This document shows, in pieces, positions 1 through 8,486 of a stretch of 64,000 nucleotides of DNA (the first letter of the stretch is position 1; each line of letters starts with the position of its first letter). The stretch comes from Tessaracoccus palaemonis (GTDB lineage: Bacteria > Actinomycetota > Actinomycetes > Propionibacteriales > Propionibacteriaceae). The DNA lies in contig NZ_CP079216.1 in NCBI RefSeq assembly GCF_019316905.1, forward strand, positions 2,914,001 through 2,978,000, written 5' to 3'. The notes below the pieces were generated by a model. That model saw only the letters and a list, made by a program, of their open reading frames with translations, had not been told where the DNA came from and did no database searches. Both the position numbers and the translations under genes were made by a program.

Positions 1-1
1 C

Positions 2-91
2 GTCGGCACGAACGACAACGTCGATGAGGTCTACACCTACACCAGCGAGAGCGGCGCGGGCTCGTGGGGCGACGCCCCCACCACTCCGTGA
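2..91 (+). CDS. C-terminal tail of a probable type IV pilin (partial)
   Basis: An open frame enters from the left edge and stops at a TGA at 89-91, leaving 29 residues that end GSWGDAPTTP. The tail is rich in Thr, Ser, Gly and Asp, as in the exposed C-terminus of a small secreted pilin. It lies directly upstream of three minor-pilin genes and is followed by a strong hairpin, the usual arrangement for a highly expressed major pilin at the head of a pil operon. The N-terminal prepilin motif is outside the window, so the identity is inferred from context only. Confidence 0.5.
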   Translation, partial: VGTNDNVDEVYTYTSESGAGSWGDAPTTP

Positions 92-108
92 TCCGGACCC
101 CCTGATCC

Positions 109-150
109 ACGTCGTGCCTGCGCGGTCCCCCCACCGCGCGGGCACGACGT
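109..150 (+). terminator. Hairpin terminator or attenuator after the pilin gene
   Basis: Two 17-base arms (109-125 and 134-150) pair at 16 positions with one G-T pair around an 8-base loop, and a short T run follows. It sits 18 bases after the pilin stop and before the ribosome-binding site of the next gene. It probably stops most transcription after the abundant pilin and lets a fraction continue into the assembly genes. Confidence 0.6.
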
Positions 151-191
151 TTCCGCACCCCACCCACCCACCCGACGGACGGAGGCCCGCC

Positions 192-1541
192 ATGCGACGA
201 CTGCAGCGCTTCGACGACGGCGGCTTCACGCTCGTCGAGGTGGTCGTCGCGATGATGATCTTCGCGATGATCGCCACCGGCTTCCTCTACGTCATGACCT
301 CAGGCCTGACCCTGTCGCGCGACACGCGGGCCCGCATCGTGGCAGCCAATCTGGCGGCCCAGCAGGTCGACATCGAGCGCTCCCGCGCCACCGTGTTCGA
401 CATCGTGAACTCGACCCGCGACGTCGAGCTGAACGGCGACACGTTCCACGTGGCCGTCAGCACCTCCTGGTCCTTCAGCAGCGGCGTGAGCGCCACCTGC
501 CAGGCCGGCGACACGACGGGCTCCATCCGCTACAAGGAGTTCACGGTCGAGGTCACCTGGGACAACATGTCCGCCAGCGCGCAGCCCGTCTACAGCGACT
601 CCACGCTCACGCCGCGCACCAAGATCAACGACCCGACGCTCGGCACGGTGCTGGTGGGCGTCATCGACGCCGCCGGCGCCGGGGTCTCCGGCGTCACCGT
701 CAACCTCGCCACCTCGACCTCCGCCTCCGTCGCCTCCGCCACCACCGACAGCGACGGCTGCGCCTACCTCCTCAAGGTCCCCGCCGGCGAGTTCACGGCC
801 TCCGTCAGCAAGACGGGCTACGTCAACGAGCAGCAGCTGAGCACGCCCACCGCGACCGTCGAGGTCACCGCCGGCGGGGCCTCGCGCCTGAGCTTCGCCT
901 ACGACCGGGCCGTCACCTTCACCACCACGTACGCGGACGGCTCGGCGACGCTGCCGACCAACCTGACGACCTCACTGGTCTCGACGTACGGCTCCTCGCT
1001 CTTCACATCGACCACCGCGGCGAACCCCAAGTCGCTTGCCGCCTTCCCTATCTCCTCCGGGTACAGCATGCTGGCCGGTCCCTACGCCGAGACTCCCGAG
1101 AACGCGGCGACAAGCTGCCTGGCCCCCGACCCCGGGCAGTGGACGGCGACGTCCACCGTCGCCGGCGCCCGCCCCGATCCGGTCGCCGGCCTGCGCGGCA
1201 CGACCGTGACGGCGAGCGTCGCGATGGGCACGGTCAAGCTCTCCTCCCCCAACGGCAGCGGTGCCTACGTGACGGCCGTCTACGTCGGCGGAGGTGACGG
1301 GGATCCCGGCTGCGCGGCCGCGACGACCACGACGGGGTCGACCTACATGACTTACACGTTCGGCACCGTGCTGTCGGGCAGCGCGAAGCCGACGCTGGCC
1401 CTCCCGTTCGGGACCTGGGAGCTCTACCGCGGGACGAGTTCCGGGGCGAAGACCACGAAGATCACCAGCGGCATCTCGGTGACCTCGAACGGGTCGGTCA
1501 CCTCCGGCAGGATCACGCTCGACCCGAGGACCACATCATGA
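192..1541 (+). CDS. Minor pilin (PilV-like) with carboxypeptidase-regulatory-like domain
   Basis: 449 residues. The ATG at 192 is chosen because GGAGG lies just upstream and it places a class III prepilin signal at the N-terminus: basic leader, cleavage after Gly11, then FTLVE with Glu16 as the conserved +5 glutamate and a hydrophobic helix to about residue 33. Residues about 152-210 (LVGVIDAAGAGVSGVTV onward, through TTDSDGCAYLLKVPAG) match the carboxypeptidase-regulatory-like beta-sandwich found in surface proteins. The rest is Ser/Thr/Gly-rich and probably extracellular. It would be processed by the peptidase at 4026 and sit at the pilus tip or base. It overlaps the next gene by ATGA. It is much longer than a typical PilV of 150-200 residues. 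Confidence 0.85.
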   Translation: MRRLQRFDDGGFTLVEVVVAMMIFAMIATGFLYVMTSGLTLSRDTRARIVAANLAAQQVDIERSRATVFDIVNSTRDVELNGDTFHVAVSTSWSFSSGVSATCQAGDTTGSIRYKEFTVEVTWDNMSASAQPVYSDSTLTPRTKINDPTLGTVLVGVIDAAGAGVSGVTVNLATSTSASVASATTDSDGCAYLLKVPAGEFTASVSKTGYVNEQQLSTPTATVEVTAGGASRLSFAYDRAVTFTTTYADGSATLPTNLTTSLVSTYGSSLFTSTTAANPKSLAAFPISSGYSMLAGPYAETPENAATSCLAPDPGQWTATSTVAGARPDPVAGLRGTTVTASVAMGTVKLSSPNGSGAYVTAVYVGGGDGDPGCAAATTTTGSTYMTYTFGTVLSGSAKPTLALPFGTWELYRGTSSGAKTTKITSGISVTSNGSVTSGRITLDPRTTS

Positions 1542-2227
1542 GCCTGCTGCGCCGGCTGCGCCGCGAGGACCAGGGGCTCACCCTGGTCGAGCTGATGGTG
1601 GCGATGGGCGTCTCCGGCCTGCTGCTGACGCTCGTCGTGGCGATGTTCGTCACCTCGACGCGGTCGGTGACCGACCAGCAGGGCGCCGTCGCGAGCAGCC
1701 GACTGGCCTCGACGGCCATGAACGAGGTCACCCGCGTCGTGCGGGCGGGCACCGAGATCCCCGTGTACGGCAACAGCGTCAACAACCCGGTCTTCGACTA
1801 CGCGGGCGCCGAGAAGATGATCATCAACTCGTTCATCGATGCCGGCTCCACCACCGACCCGGCGCCATGGCGCATCCAGTTTTCCCGCAACGCGAAGAAC
1901 GAGCTGGTGGAGACCCGCTGGGCCGCCCACCACGTGTACACGACGTACTGGGCGTTCGCCACGACGGCCAGCTACTCCCGCATCGTCGCCCGCTCGCTGC
2001 TGCCCGCCGAGAGCGCCAGCCCGCTGTTCCGCTACTACGACAAGAACGGCGATCAGCTGACCCCGTCGGCGGGTGCCAGCCTGAGCACGACGCAGATCCG
2101 CAACATCGCCGCGGTGCAGGTGACCATGAACGTGCAGGCGAACGGCTCCGGCCGCACCGACCCCGTCAGGCTGCAGAACCTGGTGGGGCTGCCCAACCTG
2201 GGCGTCGCCCGAGTGGAGGTCAAGTGA
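1538..2227 (+). CDS. Minor pilin (PilW-like prepilin)
   Basis: 229 residues with a textbook prepilin N-terminus: basic leader, predicted cleavage after Gly13, then LTLVELMVAMG, with Glu18 at +5 and a hydrophobic helix. The start overlaps the upstream stop by ATGA, so translation is probably coupled. The rest shows no recognisable enzyme domain, as expected for a PilW/GspJ-like pseudopilin that helps prime pilus assembly. Size and gene order (PilV-like, PilW-like, PilX-like) fit a minor-pilin set. Confidence 0.85.
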   Translation: MSLLRRLRREDQGLTLVELMVAMGVSGLLLTLVVAMFVTSTRSVTDQQGAVASSRLASTAMNEVTRVVRAGTEIPVYGNSVNNPVFDYAGAEKMIINSFIDAGSTTDPAPWRIQFSRNAKNELVETRWAAHHVYTTYWAFATTASYSRIVARSLLPAESASPLFRYYDKNGDQLTPSAGASLSTTQIRNIAAVQVTMNVQANGSGRTDPVRLQNLVGLPNLGVARVEVK

Positions 2228-4029
2228 TGGACGAGTTTGACGACTTCCCCGCCAAGGACTCGCGCCGCGACCGGGAGCGCGGGGCCGCCATGATCACCGT
2301 GATGGGCGTCGGGCTGGTGCTGGCGATGCTGATGTCGCTGCTGGTGGTGACCACGGTCAACGGCATGAAACAGGCCCGCGCCGACGCCAACTGGAACGCG
2401 GCCCTGGCCGCCGCCTACGCCGGGGTCGACGACTACCAGAGCCGCCTGTCCGCCGACACCAGCTACTACCGCTTCGGCAACCCCGCCTCGTCCTTCAGCG
2501 CGACGAGCACCGTCACTCTGCCGAGTGAGACCAACAAGGCCTTCGGGGTCGGCACCACGGGGACCTGGGCCAACGTGAGCGGCAGCACCGAGCGGGCGCA
2601 GTTCCGCTACGAGGTCGACAACTCGAAGTACGCGACGACCGGCCGCATCCGCGTGCGCGCCACGGGCAGGGTGGGCGACGCGACCCGCACCGTGACGGCA
2701 GACCTGAAGCAGCAGGGGTTCATCGACTACCTGTACTTCACCGACTACGAGGCACAGGACCCGTCCGTCGCGGGCACGTCGAACACCTCCTGCTTCACCG
2801 ACAGCACCAAGACGACGCTCAAGTACAGCTGGGCCGGACGCACCGTGGGTTCAACCTGCAACGAGATCTCGTTCGGCGCGGCCGACGACCTTCAGGGCCC
2901 GGTGCACAGCAACGACACCATCCGGGCCTGCGGGTCGAGGTTCGAGGGCACTGTGACCACCGCCGACTCCCGCTCGCCCTACTACTCGGCGAGGAACTCG
3001 AGCGGCTCCTCATGCACCGGCCCGACGTTCGAGCTGGCGGGCTACCCCAGCTACAGCGGCGGCGTCGTCGGCATGCCGGCCACCAACTCGGAGCTCAAGA
3101 AGGAGACCCGCACCGACCTGGTCGCTACCGAGGTCCCGCGGCCCGGGTGCCTGTACACAGGCCCGACGCAGTTCACCTTCTACGCGAACGGCACGGTCAA
3201 CATCAAGTCACCGTTCACGAAGAAGACCCGGATCGGGAACGCGAACTCCACCACGGGCACGTCGCCGGCCGAGTGCGGGACCATCTCCGCGCTGCAGTCT
3301 TCGGCCGGCGCCACCATCACGGTGCCGGAGAACAACGTGATGTACGTGCAGAACGTCCCGTCGGTCACCAGCGACGTCAACTACTGGTCCTCCAGCACCA
3401 ACCCGACCAACTTCACGTGCACGACGGCGAGCAGCACCTCCGCGGGCAAGCCGGGCTGGAGCTTCGGAACAGGCACCAACAAGATCGCCTTCCCCTCGAG
3501 CACCGAGAAGCCCCCGACCACCACCACCTACGGCTGCCGCGCAGGAGACGTCTTCGTGAGCGGCGAGTTCAACGGTGCCGCGACGCTGGCCGCCGAGAAC
3601 TACGTCTTCGTCACCGGGGACATCACCTACGTCAACGACCAGGAGGACATCCTCGGCCTCGTGGGGAACAACGCCGTGTGGGTGTACAACCCGCTGACCA
3701 GCTCCGGAAACGCCCTGCTGGCGAAGAACCGCACGATCGAGGCCGCGATCCTGTCGGTCGCGCACACGTTCCAGGTGCAGAACTACGACGCCGGCAGCAG
3801 CCGCGGAACGCTGACAGTGCTGGGCGCCATCGCGCAGAAGTACCGCGGCACGGTCGCGACGACAAGCGGCGGCAGCATCGCCACCGGTTATGCCAAGGAC
3901 TACCGCTACGACGACCGGTTCAAGTTCTACGCGCCGCCCAAGTTCCTCAACCCCGTCACCACCACCTACGGCGTGACGAGCTGGGTCGAGAGCAAGGCCG
4001 TCTTCGCGGCCGACGGGTCGGCATCATGA
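2227..4029 (+). CDS. PilX-like pilus assembly protein
   Basis: 600 residues, starting at an ATG that overlaps the previous TGA by one base. A short acidic and basic cytoplasmic head precedes RERGAAMITVMGVG and a hydrophobic segment at about residues 20-41, like PilX_N proteins, which lack the strict G-FxxxE motif. The remaining 560 residues are Ser/Thr/Asn-rich with scattered cysteines (for example near NTSCFTDST), suggesting a secreted disulfide-bonded surface domain. Standard PilX proteins are about 200 residues, so the C-terminal part is an actinobacterial enlargement of unknown function. It overlaps the peptidase gene by ATGA. Confidence 0.75.
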   Translation: MDEFDDFPAKDSRRDRERGAAMITVMGVGLVLAMLMSLLVVTTVNGMKQARADANWNAALAAAYAGVDDYQSRLSADTSYYRFGNPASSFSATSTVTLPSETNKAFGVGTTGTWANVSGSTERAQFRYEVDNSKYATTGRIRVRATGRVGDATRTVTADLKQQGFIDYLYFTDYEAQDPSVAGTSNTSCFTDSTKTTLKYSWAGRTVGSTCNEISFGAADDLQGPVHSNDTIRACGSRFEGTVTTADSRSPYYSARNSSGSSCTGPTFELAGYPSYSGGVVGMPATNSELKKETRTDLVATEVPRPGCLYTGPTQFTFYANGTVNIKSPFTKKTRIGNANSTTGTSPAECGTISALQSSAGATITVPENNVMYVQNVPSVTSDVNYWSSSTNPTNFTCTTASSTSAGKPGWSFGTGTNKIAFPSSTEKPPTTTTYGCRAGDVFVSGEFNGAATLAAENYVFVTGDITYVNDQEDILGLVGNNAVWVYNPLTSSGNALLAKNRTIEAAILSVAHTFQVQNYDAGSSRGTLTVLGAIAQKYRGTVATTSGGSIATGYAKDYRYDDRFKFYAPPKFLNPVTTTYGVTSWVESKAVFAADGSAS

Positions 4030-4838
4030 GCGACCTGTTCCCGCCCGTCGTGGGCATCGCGCTGGCCGTCGTCCTCGGCGCCCTGATCGGCTCGTTCCTG
4101 AACGTCGTGATCTGGCGCGTGCCCCGCGGCGAGAGCATCGTCAGCCCCGGCTCCGCGTGCCCGGGCTGCGGAGCCGACATCGCCTGGTACGACAACGTGC
4201 CGATCCTGTCGTGGCTGGTACTGCGCGCCCGGTGCCGCCACTGCCACCAGCCGATCTCGGCGCGCTACCCGGCGGTCGAGGGCTGCACCGCGGCGGCCTT
4301 CGGGGTCGTCGTCTGGGGCGCGTACGCGGGCAGCTACCCCGCGGCCGTGCTCCCCGTGCTGCTGTACTGGGCCGCCGTCGCGATCGCGCTCGCCCTGATC
4401 GACGTGGACCATCACCGCCTGCCCGACGCCATCGTGCTGCCCTCCTACGTCGTCACCGTCGCGCTGCTGGTCCTCGCCTCCGTGCTGACCGGGGACTATG
4501 CGCGACTGGTCGCGGCGCTGATCGGCGGCATCGCGCTCGGCGGCTTCTACCTGGCGCTCGCGCTGCTCCGCCCCGGCGGGATGGGGCTCGGCGATGTGAA
4601 GCTCGCCGGCGCGCTCGGCATGCTGGTGGCCTGGCTCGGCTGGGCCGAGCTGCTCGTCGGCGCCTTCGCCGCCTTCCTGATCGGCGGGCTCGTCGGCGTT
4701 GGGCTGATGGCCGGCAGCCGGGCCACCCGCAAGACGGCGCTGCCGTTCGGCCCCTTCATGCTGCTGGGCGCCGCCCTCGGCATCTGGGCCGGGCGACCGC
4801 TCGCCGACCTCTACCTGACAGCGACAGGACTCGCCTGA
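4026..4838 (+). CDS. pilD: Prepilin peptidase (type IV leader peptidase)
   Basis: 270 residues, multi-spanning inner-membrane aspartic protease that cuts prepilin leaders and may methylate the new N-terminus. Visible motifs: the N-terminal GSFLNVVIWRVPRGES signature, two zinc-type CxxC pairs (Cys45/48 and Cys70/73), catalytic Asp125 in ALIDVDHHRLPD and Asp189 in GMGLGDVK. Both the cysteine domain and the two aspartates are intact, so a bifunctional full-length enzyme is likely. Start overlaps the PilX-like stop by ATGA. Its substrates are probably the prepilins encoded just upstream. Confidence 0.95.
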   Translation: MSDLFPPVVGIALAVVLGALIGSFLNVVIWRVPRGESIVSPGSACPGCGADIAWYDNVPILSWLVLRARCRHCHQPISARYPAVEGCTAAAFGVVVWGAYAGSYPAAVLPVLLYWAAVAIALALIDVDHHRLPDAIVLPSYVVTVALLVLASVLTGDYARLVAALIGGIALGGFYLALALLRPGGMGLGDVKLAGALGMLVAWLGWAELLVGAFAAFLIGGLVGVGLMAGSRATRKTALPFGPFMLLGAALGIWAGRPLADLYLTATGLA

Positions 4839-4869
4839 TGCGCACGGCACACCCAACCCGGAGGACCAC

Positions 4870-6009
4870 ATGGCAGCAGTAGTCGCACTCGACCTCAGCC
4901 GTACGTCGTTGCGCGCTGTGCAGGTCGAGTCGCCGTATACCGCCCGGCCGGCGATCAGCCGGTTCGCGTCGATCCCGATCCCCGAGGGGACCGTCCACGA
5001 CGGCGAGATCGTCGACCAGACGCGGGCGATCCGGGCCCTGAAGGACCTGTGGAAGATCGGCGGGTTCACGACCCGCAAGGTCGCCTTCGCCATCAGCAAC
5101 CGCAAGGTCGTCGTGCGCGAGGTCTCGCTGCCGGCCCTGCTGGGCACCAGCCGCCGCACGAGCCTGCGGTTCGCGGTCGAGGGGCAGGTCCCGATCGACC
5201 TCGACGACGCCATCCTCGACTTCCTGCCGCTGCGCGACGTGCACGAGAACGGCGAGTACCGGCAGGAGGGGCTCCTTGTCGCGACGGTCCGCAGCAGCCT
5301 CGAGACGACGGTGACGGCCATCGAGGACTCCGGCCGGCAGATCGACGCGATCGACTTCTCCGGGTTCTCGCTGCTCCGCGCGCTGCCTGCGCCCCACCCG
5401 GGCACCCACGCGATCGTCAACGTCGGCGCCTCCAGCACCACCGTCGTCATCTCACGCGCCGGGACGCCGGGCTTCGTCCGCGTCGTGCCGAGCGGCGGCG
5501 ACGACGTGTCCCGCAGCATCGAGCGGGCGCTCGGCGTCAGCTTCGCCGAGGCGGAGCAGGACAAGATCGCCCGCGGACTGCAGGGCGGGGCGACCACAGC
5601 CCGCGACATCGACGCCGAGACCGTGCTCCGCGAGAACATCGCAGGGCTCATCACATCGGTGCGCAACACCTTCACGTACTGGTCGAACTCGCACCCCGAG
5701 TCGCCCGTCGAGACGGTGGTCCTGACCGGTGGCGGCAGCCGACTCATGGGGCTCCCGCTCGTCCTGTCGAAGGCGCTGGGGGTCGAGGTGAGCTACGGCA
5801 ACCCGCTGGGCGCGTTCCAGATGGCGCGCCGTCTGCGCGACTCCGAGATGGAGCGCTGGGCACTCGAGCTCGCGGCCCCCCTGGGCGTCGCGCTGGGCGC
5901 GAAGGCGCGTCCGGCGACCCAGGCACAGGCGCCGACGTCGAGGAAGGCGGGCCGGTCCGCCCCGACCGCCAAGGAGAAGGCCGCCGCGAAACGAGGAGCG
6001 AGGAAATGA
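4870..6009 (+). CDS. pilM: Type IV pilus assembly protein PilM
   Basis: 379 residues, actin-like cytoplasmic ATPase-fold protein that binds the N-terminus of PilN and links the inner-membrane alignment complex to the motor. The N-terminal VALDLSRTSLRAVQVE matches the phosphate-1 motif of the FtsA/PilM fold, and VLTGGGSRLMGLPLVL near residue 290 is the adenosine motif. GGAGG precedes the ATG at 4870. The last 40 residues are a Lys/Arg/Ala-rich tail not needed for the fold. It overlaps pilN by ATGA. Confidence 0.9.
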   Translation: MAAVVALDLSRTSLRAVQVESPYTARPAISRFASIPIPEGTVHDGEIVDQTRAIRALKDLWKIGGFTTRKVAFAISNRKVVVREVSLPALLGTSRRTSLRFAVEGQVPIDLDDAILDFLPLRDVHENGEYRQEGLLVATVRSSLETTVTAIEDSGRQIDAIDFSGFSLLRALPAPHPGTHAIVNVGASSTTVVISRAGTPGFVRVVPSGGDDVSRSIERALGVSFAEAEQDKIARGLQGGATTARDIDAETVLRENIAGLITSVRNTFTYWSNSHPESPVETVVLTGGGSRLMGLPLVLSKALGVEVSYGNPLGAFQMARRLRDSEMERWALELAAPLGVALGAKARPATQAQAPTSRKAGRSAPTAKEKAAAKRGARK

Positions 6010-6836
6010 GCGCAGGACTTGCCACCGGCCCCGAGGCCGGGCAGGAGGACCTCCCCGTCGGGGCCGTCGTCAGCACCCCCGTGATGGGCGTGGTCCGCGT
6101 CGACCTGGTGCCGCCGATCGTCGAGGCGCGACGCAGGAGCGCCCGCACCATCCGGGCCCTCGTCTACGGGCTGGTGGCGCTGATCGTCGCGGTGGTGATG
6201 GCAATCCTGGCCATGTCGATGCTCGCCCTCAAGGCCGAGACGACGCTCGACGACGAGCGCACCCGCGGTCAGCTGCTCGTCCAGCAGCAGAACGAGTACA
6301 GCGAGCTGATCTCGGTCAAGCGCAGCCTCGCCGACTACGAGTTCGCGTTGCCCGAGGCGCTGTTCGCCGAGGCCAACTGGGCGCGACTGATGACCGAACT
6401 CGACACGGTGCTGCCGGACGAGGTCACGCTCGTGACCGAGGACGTCGCGGTGCGGGGCCTGGGGAACGACGACGGGTCCGTGTCTGACAACGGCGGCCTT
6501 GACGCCCAGGGCGTGATCCAGATCTCCTTCACCGCGAACGCGGACAGGTTCGACTCCCCCACCCCGCTGCTCAACGCGCTGAGCGAGCTCACCGGGTTCC
6601 AGAGCGCCACCGTCGACGCGGTCTCCGCGTCCGACGAGGTGGGCTACGTCATCACGGGCGTCGTCCAGCTCGGCAGCGAGGCGCTCGGCGGGACGTCACG
6701 GGTCAAGGATCTCGACGAGGACCTGATGGCCGACCTCCACCAGCAGCTGCAGGACGTCGCGACCGGCGCAAACCAGGAGCCGGCCGATACCGAGACCGAC
6801 GACACGACCATCGACGGCTCGACCGAAGGGGAGTGA
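6006..6836 (+). CDS. pilN: Type IV pilus assembly protein PilN
   Basis: 276 residues, longer than the typical 190-220. A cytoplasmic N-terminus contains VRVDLVPPIVEARR, equivalent to the PilM-binding INLLP motif, then one transmembrane helix at about residues 55-78, a coiled region, and a ferredoxin-like PilN domain. The C-terminus is acidic and Thr-rich. The start is set by ATGA overlap with pilM; pilO begins one base after its stop. Together with PilM and PilO it forms the inner-membrane platform of the pilus. Confidence 0.85.
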   Translation: MSAGLATGPEAGQEDLPVGAVVSTPVMGVVRVDLVPPIVEARRRSARTIRALVYGLVALIVAVVMAILAMSMLALKAETTLDDERTRGQLLVQQQNEYSELISVKRSLADYEFALPEALFAEANWARLMTELDTVLPDEVTLVTEDVAVRGLGNDDGSVSDNGGLDAQGVIQISFTANADRFDSPTPLLNALSELTGFQSATVDAVSASDEVGYVITGVVQLGSEALGGTSRVKDLDEDLMADLHQQLQDVATGANQEPADTETDDTTIDGSTEGE

Positions 6837-6837
6837 C

Positions 6838-7401
6838 ATGGACAAGCACCGCCTCAGCCTCATCATCATCGGCGTCCTCGCCGTCGCCATCCTCTTCGGG
6901 GGATGGGCCGTCGGGATCCAGCCGCAACTGGACCGCATCGATCAGGCCACCACGCAGACCGAGGGCATCCGCCAGCTCAACGACGCCCAGCAGGCGAAGA
7001 ACAACGAGCTCGCGGCCGACATGGTGAACATGGACGACTACCAGGACGAGTGGAAATCGCTGCAGCAGGCGATCCCCGCCGCCCGCTCGCAGCAGGAGCT
7101 CATCAACCAGATCGACGCGGCCGCCACGTCGGCCGACGTCGACGTGCGGACCCTGAGCTTCGACGCCGCCGCGGCCTACACCCCGCCGACCGGCCTGACG
7201 ATCACGGCCCCGCCGAACAGCTCGCTGGTCGCGGTGCCGCTCACCATGACCGCCAACGGCACACGCACGCAGCTGGAGGCCTTCGTCACGAACCTGCAGA
7301 AGTCCAAGCGGATCATCACCATCGCCTCGACCCAGTTCAACGGCCAGGAGGACGGCACCCTCCAGCTCTCCGGCACCACCTGGGTCCTCCTCCCCTCCTG
7401 A
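6838..7401 (+). CDS. pilO: Type IV pilus assembly protein PilO
   Basis: 187 residues: short cytoplasmic start, one transmembrane helix (about residues 6-27), a coiled coil rich in Gln, Asn and Glu (residues 30-85), then a ferredoxin-like domain ending in a beta-rich stretch (GTLQLSGTTWVLLP). This is the PilO/GspM architecture. It directly follows pilN. No secretin or PilP follows, as expected for an organism with one membrane. The ATPase and platform genes (PilB, PilT, PilC) are not in the window and may lie upstream. Confidence 0.85.
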   Translation: MDKHRLSLIIIGVLAVAILFGGWAVGIQPQLDRIDQATTQTEGIRQLNDAQQAKNNELAADMVNMDDYQDEWKSLQQAIPAARSQQELINQIDAAATSADVDVRTLSFDAAAAYTPPTGLTITAPPNSSLVAVPLTMTANGTRTQLEAFVTNLQKSKRIITIASTQFNGQEDGTLQLSGTTWVLLPS

Positions 7402-7451
7402 CCCGCCCCGTCGTCGCCCCCCCCCGGGCCGGGATCGTCGGTCCCGGGGCT

Positions 7452-7536
7452 GCGATGAGCACGACACACTTGTCATCGCCGCTGCGAGCGTTCACATACC
7501 GATTTTCGGGCGACGACAAGGAGGAAGTGCTCATTC
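7452..7536. repeat. Palindromic element family A, copy 1 (degenerate right arm)
   Basis: It begins GCGATGAGCACGACACAC, identical to the left arm of the element at 42721, and has nearly the same total length (85 against 86 bases). The right arm is decayed: only the terminal GTGCTCAT remains complementary. It lies 50 bases after the pilO stop in a 264-base gap that otherwise shows nothing but the upstream region of the next gene. Confidence 0.75.
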
Positions 7537-7665
7537 GGACCTGTCGGCGAACCGTCCGGATCGCGCGTCTGGACCGGTTTCCACGCCACGCCCCGACCCG
7601 TTAGGGTGGCGTTGGAATTACCGCATACGAGGCGCGCGAAAATGCGCGGGTAGGAGGGGCGTGCG

Positions 7666-8472
7666 ATGGCAGGCTCGACCAACGTCACAGTCGACCACGC
7701 GGACAACGGGCTTCTCGTCTGCGACGTGGTGGGCGCGAGTCAGCTGTCGCCCAACTTCGTGCGCCTCACGTTTGGCGGCGACGCGCTCCGCCAGTGGCGA
7801 CACGTCGGCTACGACCAGTGGTTCCGCCTCGCCGTCCCGACGTCCGAGGGGACGCGGTTCGACAACCTCTCTGGGCGCTACGGCATGGGCGGCTACCTGC
7901 GGTACCTGACCACCCCGAAGGCCACCCGCCCCGAGATCCGCAACTACACGGTCCGAAACTGGCGACCCGAACAGGCGGAGTTGGACGTCGACTTCCTCAC
8001 GCACGGCGACGAGGGGGTAGCCGGCTCCTGGGCCGCCGGGCTGCCCGTCGGCGACACCGTCGGCCTGATCGACCAGGGACACGGCTTCCGCCCTGAGCGC
8101 GGCACCGACGACGTGCTGCTCGTGGGTGACGCGACGGCCATGCCCGCGATCCTCGGCATCCTCCGCGACCTGCCCGAGAGCGCACGCGGCACCGCCATCA
8201 TCGAGGTGCAGGACGAGGACGACCACCAGGAGGCCGAGCGCCCCGCCGGCGTGGGCCTGCGCTGGATCGAGGGCCGCCCCGGCAACCGCCCAGGGATGGC
8301 CGCGCTGCGCGCCCTGCAGGACCTGACGCCGCCCTCGCACCGCGTCAACGCCTTCGTCGCAGGCGAGTCGCAGCTCGCCACGGGCGGTCGTCGCCACCTC
8401 GTCGGCGAGTGGGGCATCCCGAAGGACCGCGTGACCTTCTGCGGCTACTGGCGCTGCCCCACCTCCCACTGA
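7666..8472 (+). CDS. Siderophore-interacting protein (ferric-siderophore reductase)
   Basis: 268 residues, cytoplasmic NAD(P)H-dependent FAD enzyme of the SIP/ViuB family that releases iron from imported ferric siderophores. Family marks are RNYTVRNW (FAD-binding R-x-Y-T), HGDEGVAGSWAAGLPVGD (flavin diphosphate binding), VLLVGDATAMPAI (nicotinamide domain) and the aromatic C-terminus GYWRC. AGGAGG precedes the ATG. It lies 14 bases upstream of the nitronate monooxygenase gene, so both are probably one transcript. I saw no convincing iron-regulator box upstream. Confidence 0.9.
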   Translation: MAGSTNVTVDHADNGLLVCDVVGASQLSPNFVRLTFGGDALRQWRHVGYDQWFRLAVPTSEGTRFDNLSGRYGMGGYLRYLTTPKATRPEIRNYTVRNWRPEQAELDVDFLTHGDEGVAGSWAAGLPVGDTVGLIDQGHGFRPERGTDDVLLVGDATAMPAILGILRDLPESARGTAIIEVQDEDDHQEAERPAGVGLRWIEGRPGNRPGMAALRALQDLTPPSHRVNAFVAGESQLATGGRRHLVGEWGIPKDRVTFCGYWRCPTSH

Positions 8473-8486
8473 CCCGCTCAGACGCA

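Noticed and set aside
7590-7665. Iron-regulator (DtxR/IdeR) box before the siderophore reductase
   Set aside because: TTAGGGT near 7602 has no second half to form the 19-base palindrome.
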